Of a stretch of DNA of 64,000 nt, positions 28,462-37,023 are shown piece by piece. How positions within the stretch are numbered: position 1 is the stretch's first letter; every line of letters starts with the position of its first letter. A program made the translations under genes and the position numbers. The DNA is from Paracoccus sp. R12_2 (GTDB lineage: Bacteria > Pseudomonadota > Alphaproteobacteria > Rhodobacterales > Rhodobacteraceae): the NCBI RefSeq assembly GCF_017744015.1, contig NZ_JAGHRA010000014.1:46125-110124 (forward strand). Reading direction: 5' to 3'. Under the pieces are notes generated by a model. It saw nothing but the letters and a program-made list of their open reading frames with translations. It did not search any database and had not been told where the DNA came from.

Positions 28462-29061
28462 ATGACTAAAACTCGTGTCGGCTATGCCCGTTGTTCAACC
28501 GACAAACAGGACCTCGCCGCACAACGGACTGCACTCCTTGGTCTCGATGTGGCGGAAGACCGAATTTACACCGATCATGGCCTAACTGGTACGAACCGGC
28601 AGCGGCCAGGTCTGGCTCAGGCACTGGCGGCAGTCCGCGAAGGGGACACGCTTGTCGTACCGAAACTGGACCGGCTGGCGCGGTCGGTTCCCGACGCCCG
28701 GGCCATCGCAGATGAACTGGAAAAGCGCGGGGTGAAACTGGCATTGGGCGCTTCGGTCCATGACCCGACCGATCCGATGGGCAAGATGTTCTTTAACATC
28801 CTCGCCACGTTTGCTGAGTTCGAGGCTGATCTGGTCAGGATGCGCACCAAGGAAGGCATGGCCATTGCCCGTGCCAAGGGACGGCTGAAGGGCAAAAAAC
28901 CAAAGCTATCGGATCGCCGTCAGACGGAATTGCGCCGCATGTATGACACGGGTGATTACTCGATCAGCGATCTGGCAGAGCTGTTCGACGTCTCCCGGCC
29001 GACCGTCTATCGGGTCTTGCAGCGGACACCGAGCGCCGATGCGTCTTCGGCTGCGGTATAG
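28462..29061 (+). CDS. Serine recombinase (resolvase/invertase family)
   Basis: The product has 199 residues from ATG 28462. The catalytic domain reads RVGYARCSTDKQDLAAQRTA with the nucleophile Ser at about residue 11, and LVVPKLDRLARSVPDARAIA with the conserved Arg residues. The E-helix region is FFNILATFAEFEADLVRMRT and the C-terminal HTH is YSISDLAELFDVSRPTVYRV. It probably resolves cointegrates or plasmid dimers, or is left from a Tn3-type transposon; no tnpA is adjacent. It immediately precedes the mercury operon. Confidence 0.9.
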   Translation: MTKTRVGYARCSTDKQDLAAQRTALLGLDVAEDRIYTDHGLTGTNRQRPGLAQALAAVREGDTLVVPKLDRLARSVPDARAIADELEKRGVKLALGASVHDPTDPMGKMFFNILATFAEFEADLVRMRTKEGMAIARAKGRLKGKKPKLSDRRQTELRRMYDTGDYSISDLAELFDVSRPTVYRVLQRTPSADASSAAV

Positions 29062-29163
29062 CTGCCGTTCGTTGCGCTGCACATGAACTCACACAACGCG
29101 GACTTTTCGGGCTTTCGCTGCGCCGTTCACGAAGGTCCGTTGCCCCCTCTTCTTTAGGGTGGA

Positions 29164-29577
29164 CTAAGCATCGAGTAACGCATCGATCACCGCGCATTCT
29201 GGGGCAGCATCGCCGGTGCATCGCGCAACAGTGTCCGACAGGACGCGCTCGATGCGCTGCAGATCGGCAATCTTGGCCTGAACGTCAGTCAGATGATCTT
29301 CGGCGATGATCTGCACCTCGGCGCATGTCCGGGATCGGTCATCGACCAGCCCAAGCAGCCCGCGAACCTCTTCGAGAGAAAAGCCTAGATCGCGGGACCG
29401 CATGACGAATTTCAGCCGCTTGACGTGGGCATCGTCGTAGCTTCGGTAGCCCTTCGTACTGCGCGGCGGGTCCGGCATGATCCCGATTTTCTCGTAATAG
29501 CGAATGGTTTCCAGGTTGCAGCCCGTTGCGCGGGCCAAATCGCCCCGCCGAATTGATCTCACGCTTGTGTTACTCAT
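29164..29577 (-). CDS. merR: Mercury-responsive regulator MerR
   Basis: The product has 137 residues. The N-terminal winged HTH (RRGDLARATGCNLETIRYYE, KIGIMPDPPRSTKGYRSYDD) is followed by the dimerisation helix. Three Cys residues sit where Hg(II)-binding MerR proteins have them: one in SRTCAEVQ and two in ARCTGDAAPECAVIDALL. It is divergent from merT, with a MerR-type promoter between. Without Hg it would repress and with Hg it would activate the mer genes. Confidence 0.93.
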   Translation of the reverse strand: MSNTSVRSIRRGDLARATGCNLETIRYYEKIGIMPDPPRSTKGYRSYDDAHVKRLKFVMRSRDLGFSLEEVRGLLGLVDDRSRTCAEVQIIAEDHLTDVQAKIADLQRIERVLSDTVARCTGDAAPECAVIDALLDA

Positions 29578-29593
29578 TGTGCCGAAAAATCCC

Positions 29594-29624
29594 TTGAGCC
29601 TGTATCAACTACAGACCCTAGAAC
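29594..29624 (+). promoter_or_regulatory. MerR-type mer promoter with 19-bp spacer and operator dyad
   Basis: The -35 TTGAGC (29594-29599) and -10 TAGAAC (29619-29624) are separated by 19 bases, the over-long spacing that MerR corrects by DNA distortion. The dyad CTGTA-TCAAC-TACAG (29600-29614) lies inside the spacer. The merT start is 30 bases downstream. Confidence 0.88.
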
Positions 29625-29653
29625 GGTGGAAACATCTGTTCAAGGAAGATTCG

Positions 29654-30061
29654 ATGGAACAACATTTGGCGGAACTTCCGCAATCTCAGTCGCAGAAAAT
29701 TGGCGACGAAACCACCAAGGGATGGGGCGTGACCGGCCTCGGCGTCCTCGGTGCGCTGGCGATGACTTCTTGCTGCATCCTTCCATTGGTGCTGGTCAGC
29801 TTTGGCGTGACAGGCGTGTTCATCGCGCAGCTCTGGGCGCTCTATGCCTACAAATGGTACACCTTCGCGCTGAGCGCCGCGTTTTTGGGATACGGCTTCT
29901 ACAAGGCTTACAAGCCTGTAGATGCCGAGGCCTGTGCCGATGGCACCTGCGCCCGCCCCATCGACCGCCGCATCATGCGCGCAACCCTCTGGGCCGCTTC
30001 CGCGATTGTCGCTGTCGCCATGATCTTTCCCTACATCACCCCCTTCATCCTGAAATTCTGA
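29654..30061 (+). CDS. merT: Mercuric ion transporter MerT
   Basis: The product has 135 residues and three membrane helices. The Cys pair in the first helix (AMTSCCILPLVLVSFG) takes Hg(II) from MerP, and the cytoplasmic loop has the second pair (EACADGTCARP). The third helix is WAASAIVAVAMIFPYITPFI. It imports Hg(II) for reduction by MerA. The N-terminus is about 15 residues longer than in Tn501 MerT. It is the first gene of the operon. Confidence 0.93.
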   Translation: MEQHLAELPQSQSQKIGDETTKGWGVTGLGVLGALAMTSCCILPLVLVSFGVTGVFIAQLWALYAYKWYTFALSAAFLGYGFYKAYKPVDAEACADGTCARPIDRRIMRATLWAASAIVAVAMIFPYITPFILKF

Positions 30062-30076
30062 ACGAGGACCATGACC

Positions 30077-30379
30077 ATGAAGCATCTCCTGTTATCCGCC
30101 CTGGCCATCGTCGCACTCTCGACCCCGGCCCTCGCTGAAGAGCGCCAGGTCGAGATCGCCGTCAGCGAACTGACATGCCCGTCCTGTTCGTTCATTGTTG
30201 CCAGCTCGATGCGCGGTGTTCCGTCGGTCGAGATCGCCGCATTCGAGGACGGCCCCGAATACGGGCAGGGTGTTTACAGCGTGACCTACGATGACGCCGA
30301 AACTTCCATCGAAAGCATCATCGGCGCGGTGACGGCCAATGGCTATCCGGCGCAGGTGCTGCCCGACACAGCCTCCTGA
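30077..30379 (+). CDS. merP: Periplasmic mercury-binding protein MerP
   Basis: The product has 100 residues; a start at 30071 two codons upstream is also possible. The signal peptide is KHLLLSALAIVALSTPALAE. The mature protein is an HMA domain with the metal motif LTCPSCSFIVASSM and the ending IIGAVTANGYPAQVL. It captures Hg(II) in the periplasm and passes it to MerT. It follows merT by 15 bases. Confidence 0.92.
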   Translation: MKHLLLSALAIVALSTPALAEERQVEIAVSELTCPSCSFIVASSMRGVPSVEIAAFEDGPEYGQGVYSVTYDDAETSIESIIGAVTANGYPAQVLPDTAS

Positions 30380-30409
30380 GCCGCCTGCAATGCGTGACAA
30401 TCTCCTGCA

Positions 30410-30661
30410 ATGCGTGACAATCTGATGGGTGGCCTGCTGGCCTTCGGAATAGCAGCTCCGGTCGTGGTCGTCTGCTGCGGCGGCGGAACTGCCGTGCTTG
30501 CAGCGTTGTTCGGCGGCGTTGGGGCTTGGCTCTCTGGAATGAGTGGCATTGCCGTGCTGGTTTTGGCGGGTCTGACCTACCTGATCGTCCGCGCACTGCG
30601 TCGTTCGCAAATGAAACGCGCCTCCGGCCCCGACCCATCACAAAGAAAGACGGCTCCTTGA
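30410..30661 (+). CDS. MerF-like small membrane protein with a CCGGG motif
   Basis: The product has 83 residues and two membrane helices (LLAFGIAAPVVVVCCGGGTA and SGMSGIAVLVLAGLTYLIV). The vicinal Cys pair in the first helix is typical of MerF/MerT-type transporters, and the position in the mer operon supports mercury transport. The start lies in the second copy of a perfect 20-bp tandem duplication (30384-30423); the first copy has an out-of-frame ATG giving an 11-codon decoy. The stop overlaps the next gene's TTG start. Confidence 0.7.
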   Translation: MRDNLMGGLLAFGIAAPVVVVCCGGGTAVLAALFGGVGAWLSGMSGIAVLVLAGLTYLIVRALRRSQMKRASGPDPSQRKTAP

Positions 30662-31044
30662 CTGACACACCTGAAAATTCCGACCGTCTGCTGAAATGGG
30701 GGCTTGGCGGTGCGCTCTTCGCCGCGCTCTGCTGCTTTACACCGCTTCTGGTCGTCATCGTCGCTGGCGTCGGATTGTCGGCCCTCACGGGCTGGCTCGA
30801 TTACGCCCTGTTCCCGCTGCTGTTTTTCAGCCTCGCCGTGGTGGCACAGGCCCTTTGGCTGCGCGCTGGCAAACCGGGACCGGCCCCGAAACTTTGGGCC
30901 ACCGGCCTCGCGGTGGCCCTGTCGATCCTGATCATTCTTCTCGAATTCAGGTTCGCAATACGGATCACAATCGGCGTTTTCGCCGCCACAGCACTCTACG
31001 CGGTTCTCCTGAACCGTGCGCAAAAGAAAGGATCGCTCTTATGA
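30658..31044 (+). CDS. merF: Mercury transporter MerF family
   Basis: From TTG 30658 (TTGA overlap with the previous stop) the product has 128 residues. The N-terminal half matches MerF well: GGALFAALCCFTPLLVVIV, then GVGLSALTGWLDYALFPLLF, with the vicinal Cys pair in the first helix. Residues 75-125 add two further hydrophobic helices, so it is longer than the usual 80-residue MerF. It likely moves Hg(II) across the inner membrane alongside MerT. Confidence 0.85.
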   Translation: MTDTPENSDRLLKWGLGGALFAALCCFTPLLVVIVAGVGLSALTGWLDYALFPLLFFSLAVVAQALWLRAGKPGPAPKLWATGLAVALSILIILLEFRFAIRITIGVFAATALYAVLLNRAQKKGSLL

Positions 31045-31178
31045 TGATGGGATGTTGCACCGCCACCGGCATGGTCTTCGGCCTCCTCGGCATGTTGACA
31101 CCGCTGATCGCCATCGGCGCGGTCATATATCTGCTCGCCGCCAGACCAAAAGACCCCGAACATGGCGAGGCGCGCTGA
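31041..31178 (+). CDS. Small Cys-pair membrane peptide of the mer operon
   Basis: The product has 45 residues. It starts MMMGCCTATGMVFGLLGMLT and continues with one hydrophobic helix and a short charged tail. It overlaps the merF stop by four bases and ends two bases before the merA start, so it is translated within the operon. The GCC motif again suggests Hg(II) or thiol handling. I do not recognise the family. Confidence 0.65.
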   Translation: MMMGCCTATGMVFGLLGMLTPLIAIGAVIYLLAARPKDPEHGEAR

Positions 31179-31179
31179 G

Positions 31180-32610
31180 ATGAAAGACCTGAACAAAAAC
31201 GACGATGAACAGGGCGGCTATGACCTGATCGTTCTTGGGGCCGGATCGGCGGGGTTCTCCGCCGCAATTACCGGCGCGGATGCCGGAAAGCGTGTCGCCC
31301 TCGTAGGACATGGCACCATCGGCGGAACTTGCGTCAACGTGGGATGCGTGCCCTCCAAGGCGATGATCCGTGCGGCAGAGGCCGTGCACTGTGCGGGGGC
31401 TGCCAAGCGGTTCCCCGGCCTGTCGGGACGGGCACAAGTGGATGATTGGCAGACGCTCGTTCAGTCCAAGGACGATCTGGTCACGACCCTGCGCCAGAAG
31501 AAATACGCGGACCTTCTGCCGGAATATGAGGATGTCGATTACATCGACGCCGGTCCCGCGCGGCTGATCGAAGGTGGCGTGACAGTCGGTGAGCGAACCC
31601 TGAAAGCACCGAGGACCATCATCGCCACGGGCGGGCGTCCCGTTCTGCCGACCATCGACGGCATCGAGGAAATCGGCGCGCTCAACAGCACCAGTCTTCT
31701 GGAACTCGAAGTACTGCCGAAAAGCCTGATCTTCATCGGCGCGGGCTACATCGGCGCGGAGCTGGCCCAGATGATGAGCCGCATGGGCGTGAAGGTCACG
31801 CTTGTCGCCCGTTCGCATCTGTTGCCCGGCGCGGAACCAGAGGTCTCGGAGGCATTGGCGGCGGCGTTCGAGGCCGAAGGCATCACCCTTCTGACCGGGT
31901 TAAGCTACGACACTGTGCGCCGCGACGACGCGGGCGTGACACTGCGCGTGATCCAGAACGGAAAGCCTGTCGAAGTGACGGCGGATCACCTCGTTTCGAC
32001 CGCTGGCAGGCGGGCCAATACCAAAGATATGGGCCTGGACGCAATCGGCGTGGAAACCGACGCGCGTGGGTCCATCGTCGTCGGCGAGGACATGCAGACA
32101 TCGGTGCGCGGCATCTATGCCGCAGGCGATGTGACCGACCGCGACCAGTTCGTCTATATGGCGGCCTATGGTGCAAAGCTCGCGGCCAAAAATGCGGTTC
32201 TCGGCGAAGACCATCGCTACGACAACGCCGCGATGCCCTGGGTGGTGTTTTCCGACCCGCAGGTCGCGGGCGTCGGTCTCGGTGAAGCCCAGGCGCGGGA
32301 CGCGGGCCTCGACGTCAAGACGTCCATCGTACCGCTCGATCAGGTGCCGCGCGCACTGGCCGCACGCGACACGCGCGGATTGATCAAGCTGGTGGCGGAC
32401 AGAAAGTCCGACCGGCTGCTTGGCGGCCAGATCATCGCGCCCGAGGGGTCCGATACGATCCAGACCCTCGTTATGGCGCTGAAGTTTGGCATGACCACAA
32501 AGGCGCTCGGGGAGACGATCTTCCCCTATCTGACGACCGTGGAAGGGCTGAAGCTGGCGGCGCAAACCTTCGATATGGACGTGGCAAAGTTGAGCTGCTG
32601 CGCCGGATGA
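31180..32610 (+). CDS. merA: Mercuric reductase MerA (without N-terminal HMA domain)
   Basis: The product has 476 residues from ATG 31180 (31162 is an alternative). FAD binding is shown by YDLIVLGAGSAGFSAAITGA. The redox-active Cys pair is GGTCVNVGCVPSK, and the NADPH fold is LIFIGAGYIGAELAQMMSRM. The substrate Cys pair is at the very C-terminus (KLSCCAG). MerA reduces Hg(II) to volatile Hg(0). The NmerA metal-binding domain found in many enzymes is absent. It ends the transport part of the operon and is followed by a second flavoprotein. Confidence 0.95.
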   Translation: MKDLNKNDDEQGGYDLIVLGAGSAGFSAAITGADAGKRVALVGHGTIGGTCVNVGCVPSKAMIRAAEAVHCAGAAKRFPGLSGRAQVDDWQTLVQSKDDLVTTLRQKKYADLLPEYEDVDYIDAGPARLIEGGVTVGERTLKAPRTIIATGGRPVLPTIDGIEEIGALNSTSLLELEVLPKSLIFIGAGYIGAELAQMMSRMGVKVTLVARSHLLPGAEPEVSEALAAAFEAEGITLLTGLSYDTVRRDDAGVTLRVIQNGKPVEVTADHLVSTAGRRANTKDMGLDAIGVETDARGSIVVGEDMQTSVRGIYAAGDVTDRDQFVYMAAYGAKLAAKNAVLGEDHRYDNAAMPWVVFSDPQVAGVGLGEAQARDAGLDVKTSIVPLDQVPRALAARDTRGLIKLVADRKSDRLLGGQIIAPEGSDTIQTLVMALKFGMTTKALGETIFPYLTTVEGLKLAAQTFDMDVAKLSCCAG

Positions 32611-32632
32611 AGATCAGGACAAGGACCGGAGA

Positions 32633-33985
32633 ATGAATGAAGACTACGACCTGATCGTCATCGGGGCGGGCATGGCGGGCGTGGCCGCGGCCAACAAATG
32701 TGGCGCGGCAGGATGGCGTGTCGCCATTGTCGATGCGCTGCCCTACGGCGGCACCTGCGCATTGCGCGGCTGCGATCCAAAGAAAATCCTGCGGCGCGGT
32801 GCGGAAATCATGGACGCGGCACGGCTCATGCAGGGCAAGGGGATCGATCCCGGTGATCTGTCGATCAACTGGGCCGATCTGATGGCACACAAGCGTGGCT
32901 TCACCGATCCCGTGCCGGACAAGATGGAAAAGGGCCTGTCGGGCAACGGCGTCGAAACCCTGCATGGAGCCGCGCGGTTCACGGGAAGCAACACGCTGGA
33001 GGTCGATGGAACGGCATATCAGTCGGAACGGTTCCTCGTGGCCGCCGGTGCCATGCCCAGGCCGCTGAGCTTCACAGGGGCCGATCTCGTGATCGACAGC
33101 ACGGATTTCCTCAACCTGGAGGCCCTTCCCAATCGGGTTCTTTTTATCGGTGGCGGCTTCGTGTCCTTCGAGTTTGCGCATATCGCCGCACGGGCCGGAG
33201 CCAACCCGATCATCGTGGATCGTGGCGCCCGGCCCTTACGCGGCTTCGATCCCGATCTGGTCGAAATGCTGATCGACCGCAGCGGCGGTATCGGCGTGGA
33301 CCTGATGCGCGAAACCGAAATCGTGTCGGTCTCGGAAGCCAGTAGAGCATTCACTGTCGAGGTGAAGTCGGGCGATGAAACCCGAACAATCGAAACCGAT
33401 CTGGTCGTGCATGGCGCGGGCCGTGTGGCAGCCCTGGCCGATCTGAATCTTGAGGCGGCTGGTGTTGATTACAGCGACAAGGGCATCGTTGTAGCCCCGC
33501 ATCTGCAAAGCACGACAAACAGCGCGGTCTTTGCCGCCGGAGATTCCGCCGACACCGATGGCATGCCGCTGACGCCAGTCGCAGTGATCGAAGGGAAGGT
33601 CGCGGCCTCCAACATGCTCAAAGACACTCAGACCGCACCGGATTATGCCGGTATTCCTACAGCCGTCTTCACAGTCCCGGAAGTGGCGCGTGTCGGCATG
33701 TTGGAAAGTGAGGCAAGGGACGCCGGGTATGATGTCGATGTTCGGTTCACCGACACTGGCGATTGGTATTCGAACTACCGGATCGGCGAGACCTCTGCTG
33801 CCGCGAAGGTCCTCGTGGACAAGTCGAACGGCAAGATCCTCGGCGCGCACCTGTTCGGCCCGGAATACGGCGAACTGATCAATTTCTTCGGGCTGGCAAT
33901 CAAGCTGGGCCTGGCGGCCAAGCAACTTAAGTCGATGACGGCGGCCTATCCAAGTGTTGGATCGGATTTGGGCTCGCTTCTCTGA
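32633..33985 (+). CDS. Disulfide-reductase-family flavoprotein of the mer operon
   Basis: The product has 450 residues. It has FAD binding (YDLIVIGAGMAGVAAANKCG), a redox Cys pair (GGTCALRGCDPKKIL), the NAD(P) fold (RVLFIGGGFVSFEFAHIAAR) and the FAD site VFAAGDSADTDGMPLTPVA. The dimerisation domain lacks the usual C-terminal HPTxxE His-Glu and ends AYPSVGSDLGSLL, and there is no C-terminal Cys pair as in MerA. It resembles the glutathione-reductase/dihydrolipoyl-dehydrogenase-like proteins seen after merA in some alphaproteobacteria. A thiol-regenerating role is plausible but not shown. Confidence 0.82.
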   Translation: MNEDYDLIVIGAGMAGVAAANKCGAAGWRVAIVDALPYGGTCALRGCDPKKILRRGAEIMDAARLMQGKGIDPGDLSINWADLMAHKRGFTDPVPDKMEKGLSGNGVETLHGAARFTGSNTLEVDGTAYQSERFLVAAGAMPRPLSFTGADLVIDSTDFLNLEALPNRVLFIGGGFVSFEFAHIAARAGANPIIVDRGARPLRGFDPDLVEMLIDRSGGIGVDLMRETEIVSVSEASRAFTVEVKSGDETRTIETDLVVHGAGRVAALADLNLEAAGVDYSDKGIVVAPHLQSTTNSAVFAAGDSADTDGMPLTPVAVIEGKVAASNMLKDTQTAPDYAGIPTAVFTVPEVARVGMLESEARDAGYDVDVRFTDTGDWYSNYRIGETSAAAKVLVDKSNGKILGAHLFGPEYGELINFFGLAIKLGLAAKQLKSMTAAYPSVGSDLGSLL

Positions 33986-34041
33986 ATTTGAAAGATTTTT
34001 CGCAATAGACCCGATCCTCCTCGGAACGTATGTCTGGCCCG

Positions 34042-34368
34042 ATGAAGACGGTTCTTATCTACTTCGCCGCTGCGCTGGCCGAAATTGCCGGATGCTTTGC
34101 TTTCTGGGCCTGGTTCCGGCTGGACAAGAGCGTGTTTTGGTTGGCACCGGGCATGCTGTCCCTTGCCGCTTTCGCCTGGCTACTGGCGCTCAGCCCCGCC
34201 GATCAGGCGGGCCGCGCCTATGCAGTCTACGGTGGCGTTTACATCGTATCGTCCCTGCTGTGGCTATGGGGCGTAGAAGGGCATCGCCCGGATCAATGGG
34301 ATGTAGTTGGAGCGGTCATTTGCCTTGTCGGTGCGGGTATTATTCTCTGGGCACCGCGCAGTATTTGA
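34042..34368 (+). CDS. ynfA: YnfA/UPF0060 membrane protein
   Basis: From ATG 34042 the product has 108 residues, the usual family length; ATG 34030 is in frame four codons upstream. Four helices are visible, with [40 protein letters not shown] and the end [18 protein letters not shown]. YnfA proteins are related to small multidrug resistance exporters and often lie in metal-resistance clusters. Substrate unknown. It follows the mer operon by about 55 bases and may be co-transcribed. Confidence 0.87.
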   Translation: MKTVLIYFAAALAEIAGCFAFWAWFRLDKSVFWLAPGMLSLAAFAWLLALSPADQAGRAYAVYGGVYIVSSLLWLWGVEGHRPDQWDVVGAVICLVGAGIILWAPRSI

Positions 34369-34628
34369 GAGGCAGCCGCAGACGGGGTGAAGCGCTGAAT
34401 CGTTCGATTAGATCGCCTTTTGGTTCACGCGTTCCGACAACTCGGCGCTGCTTTCCCTCCGCATCGCGGCTGCGATCAAGCAGGTTTTCTACCGCCCTCG
34501 AAAGCAGCGATACATCCTTTACGCAGCATCGGTCAAAGTGGGCTCAAACCGGTCATTCGCCGCACCCCGCGCGAACGGCCGCAGTCAGCTTAGCGTAGGA
34601 TTCCACACTCTCCCGCAAACGACCCCTT

Positions 34629-35288
34629 ATGAGTAGTCAGAAAGATAACCGGCAGGCCAATCTGACGCGCGGCATCCGCGTCGAGATCGCCAGCCTCGTC
34701 TACAACATCATCGAGGTCGTCGTATCCGTCACCGTGGGACTTCTGACCGGCAGCGCGGCACTGGTAAGCTGGGGTCTCGACAGCACGGTCGAAGCCACCT
34801 CAGCCGCGACGCTGATCTGGCGCTTGAAGGGGGAGAAGGACGGTGCCGGCAAGCGCACGGTCCTGCACCGCAAGAAGGTCGCGCTCTACGTGGTTGCCTG
34901 TGCCTTCTGGATCGTCGTCGCGGCGATCCTCTACGAGGCGGTCTCCGCCTTCATTTCGCAGAAGGCGCCGGGCTTCAACTGGTGGGGTATCGCGATTCTG
35001 GGTGCTTCGCTCGTGGTCAACCCGTTCCTCGCCTGGGGCAAGTATCGCTATGGCAAACGGCTCGATGCGCCCGCCCTGAAGTACGATGCCAAGGACACCA
35101 TGATCTGCCAGTATCAGACAATCGTGGTGTTGGCCGGGATCGGTCTGACGCAATGGATGGGCTGGTGGTGGGCCGACCCGGTCGCGGCGCTTCTGATCGT
35201 GCCCTACGTTGCGTGGGAAGCGTTTGAGGCCACCAAGGATGCGCGGTCGGTCGAGCCGGAGGAGGCCGACGCTACTGCCGACGCCTGA
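34629..35288 (+). CDS. CDF-like cation transporter with an altered metal site
   Basis: The product has 219 residues with five or six helices (GIRVEIASLVYNIIEVVVSV, VALYVVACAFWIVVAAILYE, IVVLAGIGLTQWMGWWWADP). The second-helix metal motif reads WGLDSTVEATSA and the fifth-helix region YDAKDTMICQ, so Asp/Glu replace the HxxxD of classical zinc CDF proteins. There is no cytoplasmic C-terminal domain. It probably exports a divalent cation. Its 3' end overlaps that of the convergent P450 gene by 17 bases. Confidence 0.75.
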   Translation: MSSQKDNRQANLTRGIRVEIASLVYNIIEVVVSVTVGLLTGSAALVSWGLDSTVEATSAATLIWRLKGEKDGAGKRTVLHRKKVALYVVACAFWIVVAAILYEAVSAFISQKAPGFNWWGIAILGASLVVNPFLAWGKYRYGKRLDAPALKYDAKDTMICQYQTIVVLAGIGLTQWMGWWWADPVAALLIVPYVAWEAFEATKDARSVEPEEADATADA

Positions 35289-36519
35289 CGTTGCGCATGA
35301 TGAACCGGGATTTAGGCATGGGCGGCAGTTCTTCGGTTTCCAGATCCAGATCCTGATCTGGCACTTCGTAGTCGATGGCGTTCACGAAGAAACTGCAAAA
35401 CGCCTTCATCTGGCTGATCGCGATCCACTCGCCCGGACAACGGTGGTTCCTGTGGTGATCACCACCGCCCTGCGGAATGAAGTCGTAGGGGGTGACCTCC
35501 CGATCGTGAAACCGCTCGGGCCGGAACTCTTGCGGCGCGTCCCACGAGCGAGCGTCGGTATTTGTGCCGTAGAGGTCGAGCAGAACCCTGTACCCTTTGG
35601 AAAAGCGATATCCGCGCCACTCGAAATCACTCTTCACCCGTGCCGCGACCGCGGGAAAGAACGGATACAGACGGCGGACCTCTTGCACGAAAGGTTCGAG
35701 CTGTCCCTCGTCGTCCTTCAGCTTTTGCCGCCACTCGGGATGCCGATGCAGGGCATGCGCCGCCTGGGCGATGAACGCAGAGACGGCGACGATCGGGCGT
35801 ACTACGTTCAGAAGCTCCACGGCGGCAACCTTGGAGGTCAGCAGCTCCCCATTCAGATCGCGCCACGTCGCGACGACATGGGCGGCGCTTTCCTGTCCTG
35901 TCTGAAGGCTTCCGTCGCGCAGCCGTTCAATAATCCCGGCTGTCCAACGCTCTGCGCGATGCCGCGCCAGACGCGCACCCCAGTGCTTCCAGCCGACCGC
36001 CCCGGCGTCTTGGAAGAGCGCCGTCATCTGCGCCGTCCGCGTCTCGACCTCCGCTTCGGGAAGCGGCACGCCCGACCAGGCGCAGGCAGCTCTGGTGAGG
36101 ATTTCGCGCACTTCGTCGTAGAGAACGACCTTCTCCGCCGCTTGCCAGTCCCGTGCGTAGCGGTCCAACAGGTCCCGCGTCGTGTTTTCGAGAGCTTCGA
36201 TCCGCTCCGACGCCATGAGTGACATAAACATCCGCTTCCGATGACGGTGGGCCTCGCCATCGAGCCCCTGGATGCCCTTTTCGCCGAGCAGGGTTCTCTG
36301 GATACGCTTCGGCATCGAGCCTGCGCGCACGAGCCCATCCTCGGAATAGAAGACCTCCGCAGCTGCGGCACCAGTCATGCAGATCGTCTTTTGAAAGAGG
36401 ATGCGGGTCTCGAACAGGTCGCCCTCAAGATCGCGGCATGTGTCCGGAATGAACTCATATGGGTTGCGCAGCAGGGCAAGCGTGCTGTCGATGCCCTTTG
36501 CGGATGGAATGCTGGACAT
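35272..36519 (-). CDS. CYP152-type cytochrome P450 (fatty-acid peroxygenase/hydroxylase)
   Basis: The product has 415 residues. The heme loop FIPQGGGDHHRNHRCPGEWI carries the Cys ligand. The I-helix has an Arg-Pro pair (ELLNVVRPIVAVSAF) where ordinary P450s have the acid-alcohol pair. ExxR is EVRRLYPFFP. This combination is characteristic of CYP152 enzymes, which use hydrogen peroxide and the substrate carboxylate to hydroxylate or decarboxylate fatty acids. It starts 3 bases after lspA and is thus the last gene of the HMA-CDF/lspA/P450 operon, an unusual setting. Confidence 0.88.
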   Translation of the reverse strand: MSSIPSAKGIDSTLALLRNPYEFIPDTCRDLEGDLFETRILFQKTICMTGAAAAEVFYSEDGLVRAGSMPKRIQRTLLGEKGIQGLDGEAHRHRKRMFMSLMASERIEALENTTRDLLDRYARDWQAAEKVVLYDEVREILTRAACAWSGVPLPEAEVETRTAQMTALFQDAGAVGWKHWGARLARHRAERWTAGIIERLRDGSLQTGQESAAHVVATWRDLNGELLTSKVAAVELLNVVRPIVAVSAFIAQAAHALHRHPEWRQKLKDDEGQLEPFVQEVRRLYPFFPAVAARVKSDFEWRGYRFSKGYRVLLDLYGTNTDARSWDAPQEFRPERFHDREVTPYDFIPQGGGDHHRNHRCPGEWIAISQMKAFCSFFVNAIDYEVPDQDLDLETEELPPMPKSRFIMRNVRRRQ

Positions 36520-36522
36520 CGA

Positions 36523-37023
36523 TTATTTCCCCGTAACGTTTTCTTCTCGGTGGTTACGTTCGGGCTTGTTCTGCGCCGAGCGGAAGCTGTCCCAGAACAG
36601 CAGGGCCGCACCGCAGAAAATCGCCACATCCGCAAGATTGAAGGACGGCCAGTGGTATGTTCCGTAATGGAAATCCAGAAAATCCGGGACGGCCTGATAA
36701 CGCAGCCGGTCGAGGACATTGCCGAGCGCGCCGCCGATGATCAGACCGAGAGCGGCAGCCGTCAGCCTGTCCGGCGCGCGCCACAACCAGATCAGCAGCC
36801 ATGCCACGATCACGCCAGCAAGCGCGATGAGACCCCACCAAGGCACGATCCCGCCCAGCATACCGAAGCTGACTCCATCGTTCAGAACCCGCACGAGATT
36901 GAGAAAGGGTAGAACCTCGACGCCGCGCTCAAGCGCCGGTGTGTTCAGCGCAAGCGCCTTGGTACCCTGATCGAGGCCGAACGCCGCGATCGCGCAGAGC
37001 CCGCCCAGAACGCGGCTGTTCAT
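36523..37023 (-). CDS. lspA: Lipoprotein signal peptidase LspA (copy 1)
   Basis: The product has 166 residues and four membrane helices. The aspartic protease motifs are FGLDQGTKALAL, FLNLVRVLNDGVSFGML, IIGGALGNVLDRLRYQAVPD and WPSFNLADVAIFCG, with both catalytic Asp residues (NxxDR and FNxAD). It removes signal peptides from prolipoproteins. It overlaps the HMA-CDF gene upstream (ATGA at 37020-37023). Extra lspA genes paired with metal exporters are known from lead-resistance operons (PbrC). Confidence 0.92.
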   Translation of the reverse strand: MNSRVLGGLCAIAAFGLDQGTKALALNTPALERGVEVLPFLNLVRVLNDGVSFGMLGGIVPWWGLIALAGVIVAWLLIWLWRAPDRLTAAALGLIIGGALGNVLDRLRYQAVPDFLDFHYGTYHWPSFNLADVAIFCGAALLFWDSFRSAQNKPERNHREENVTGK

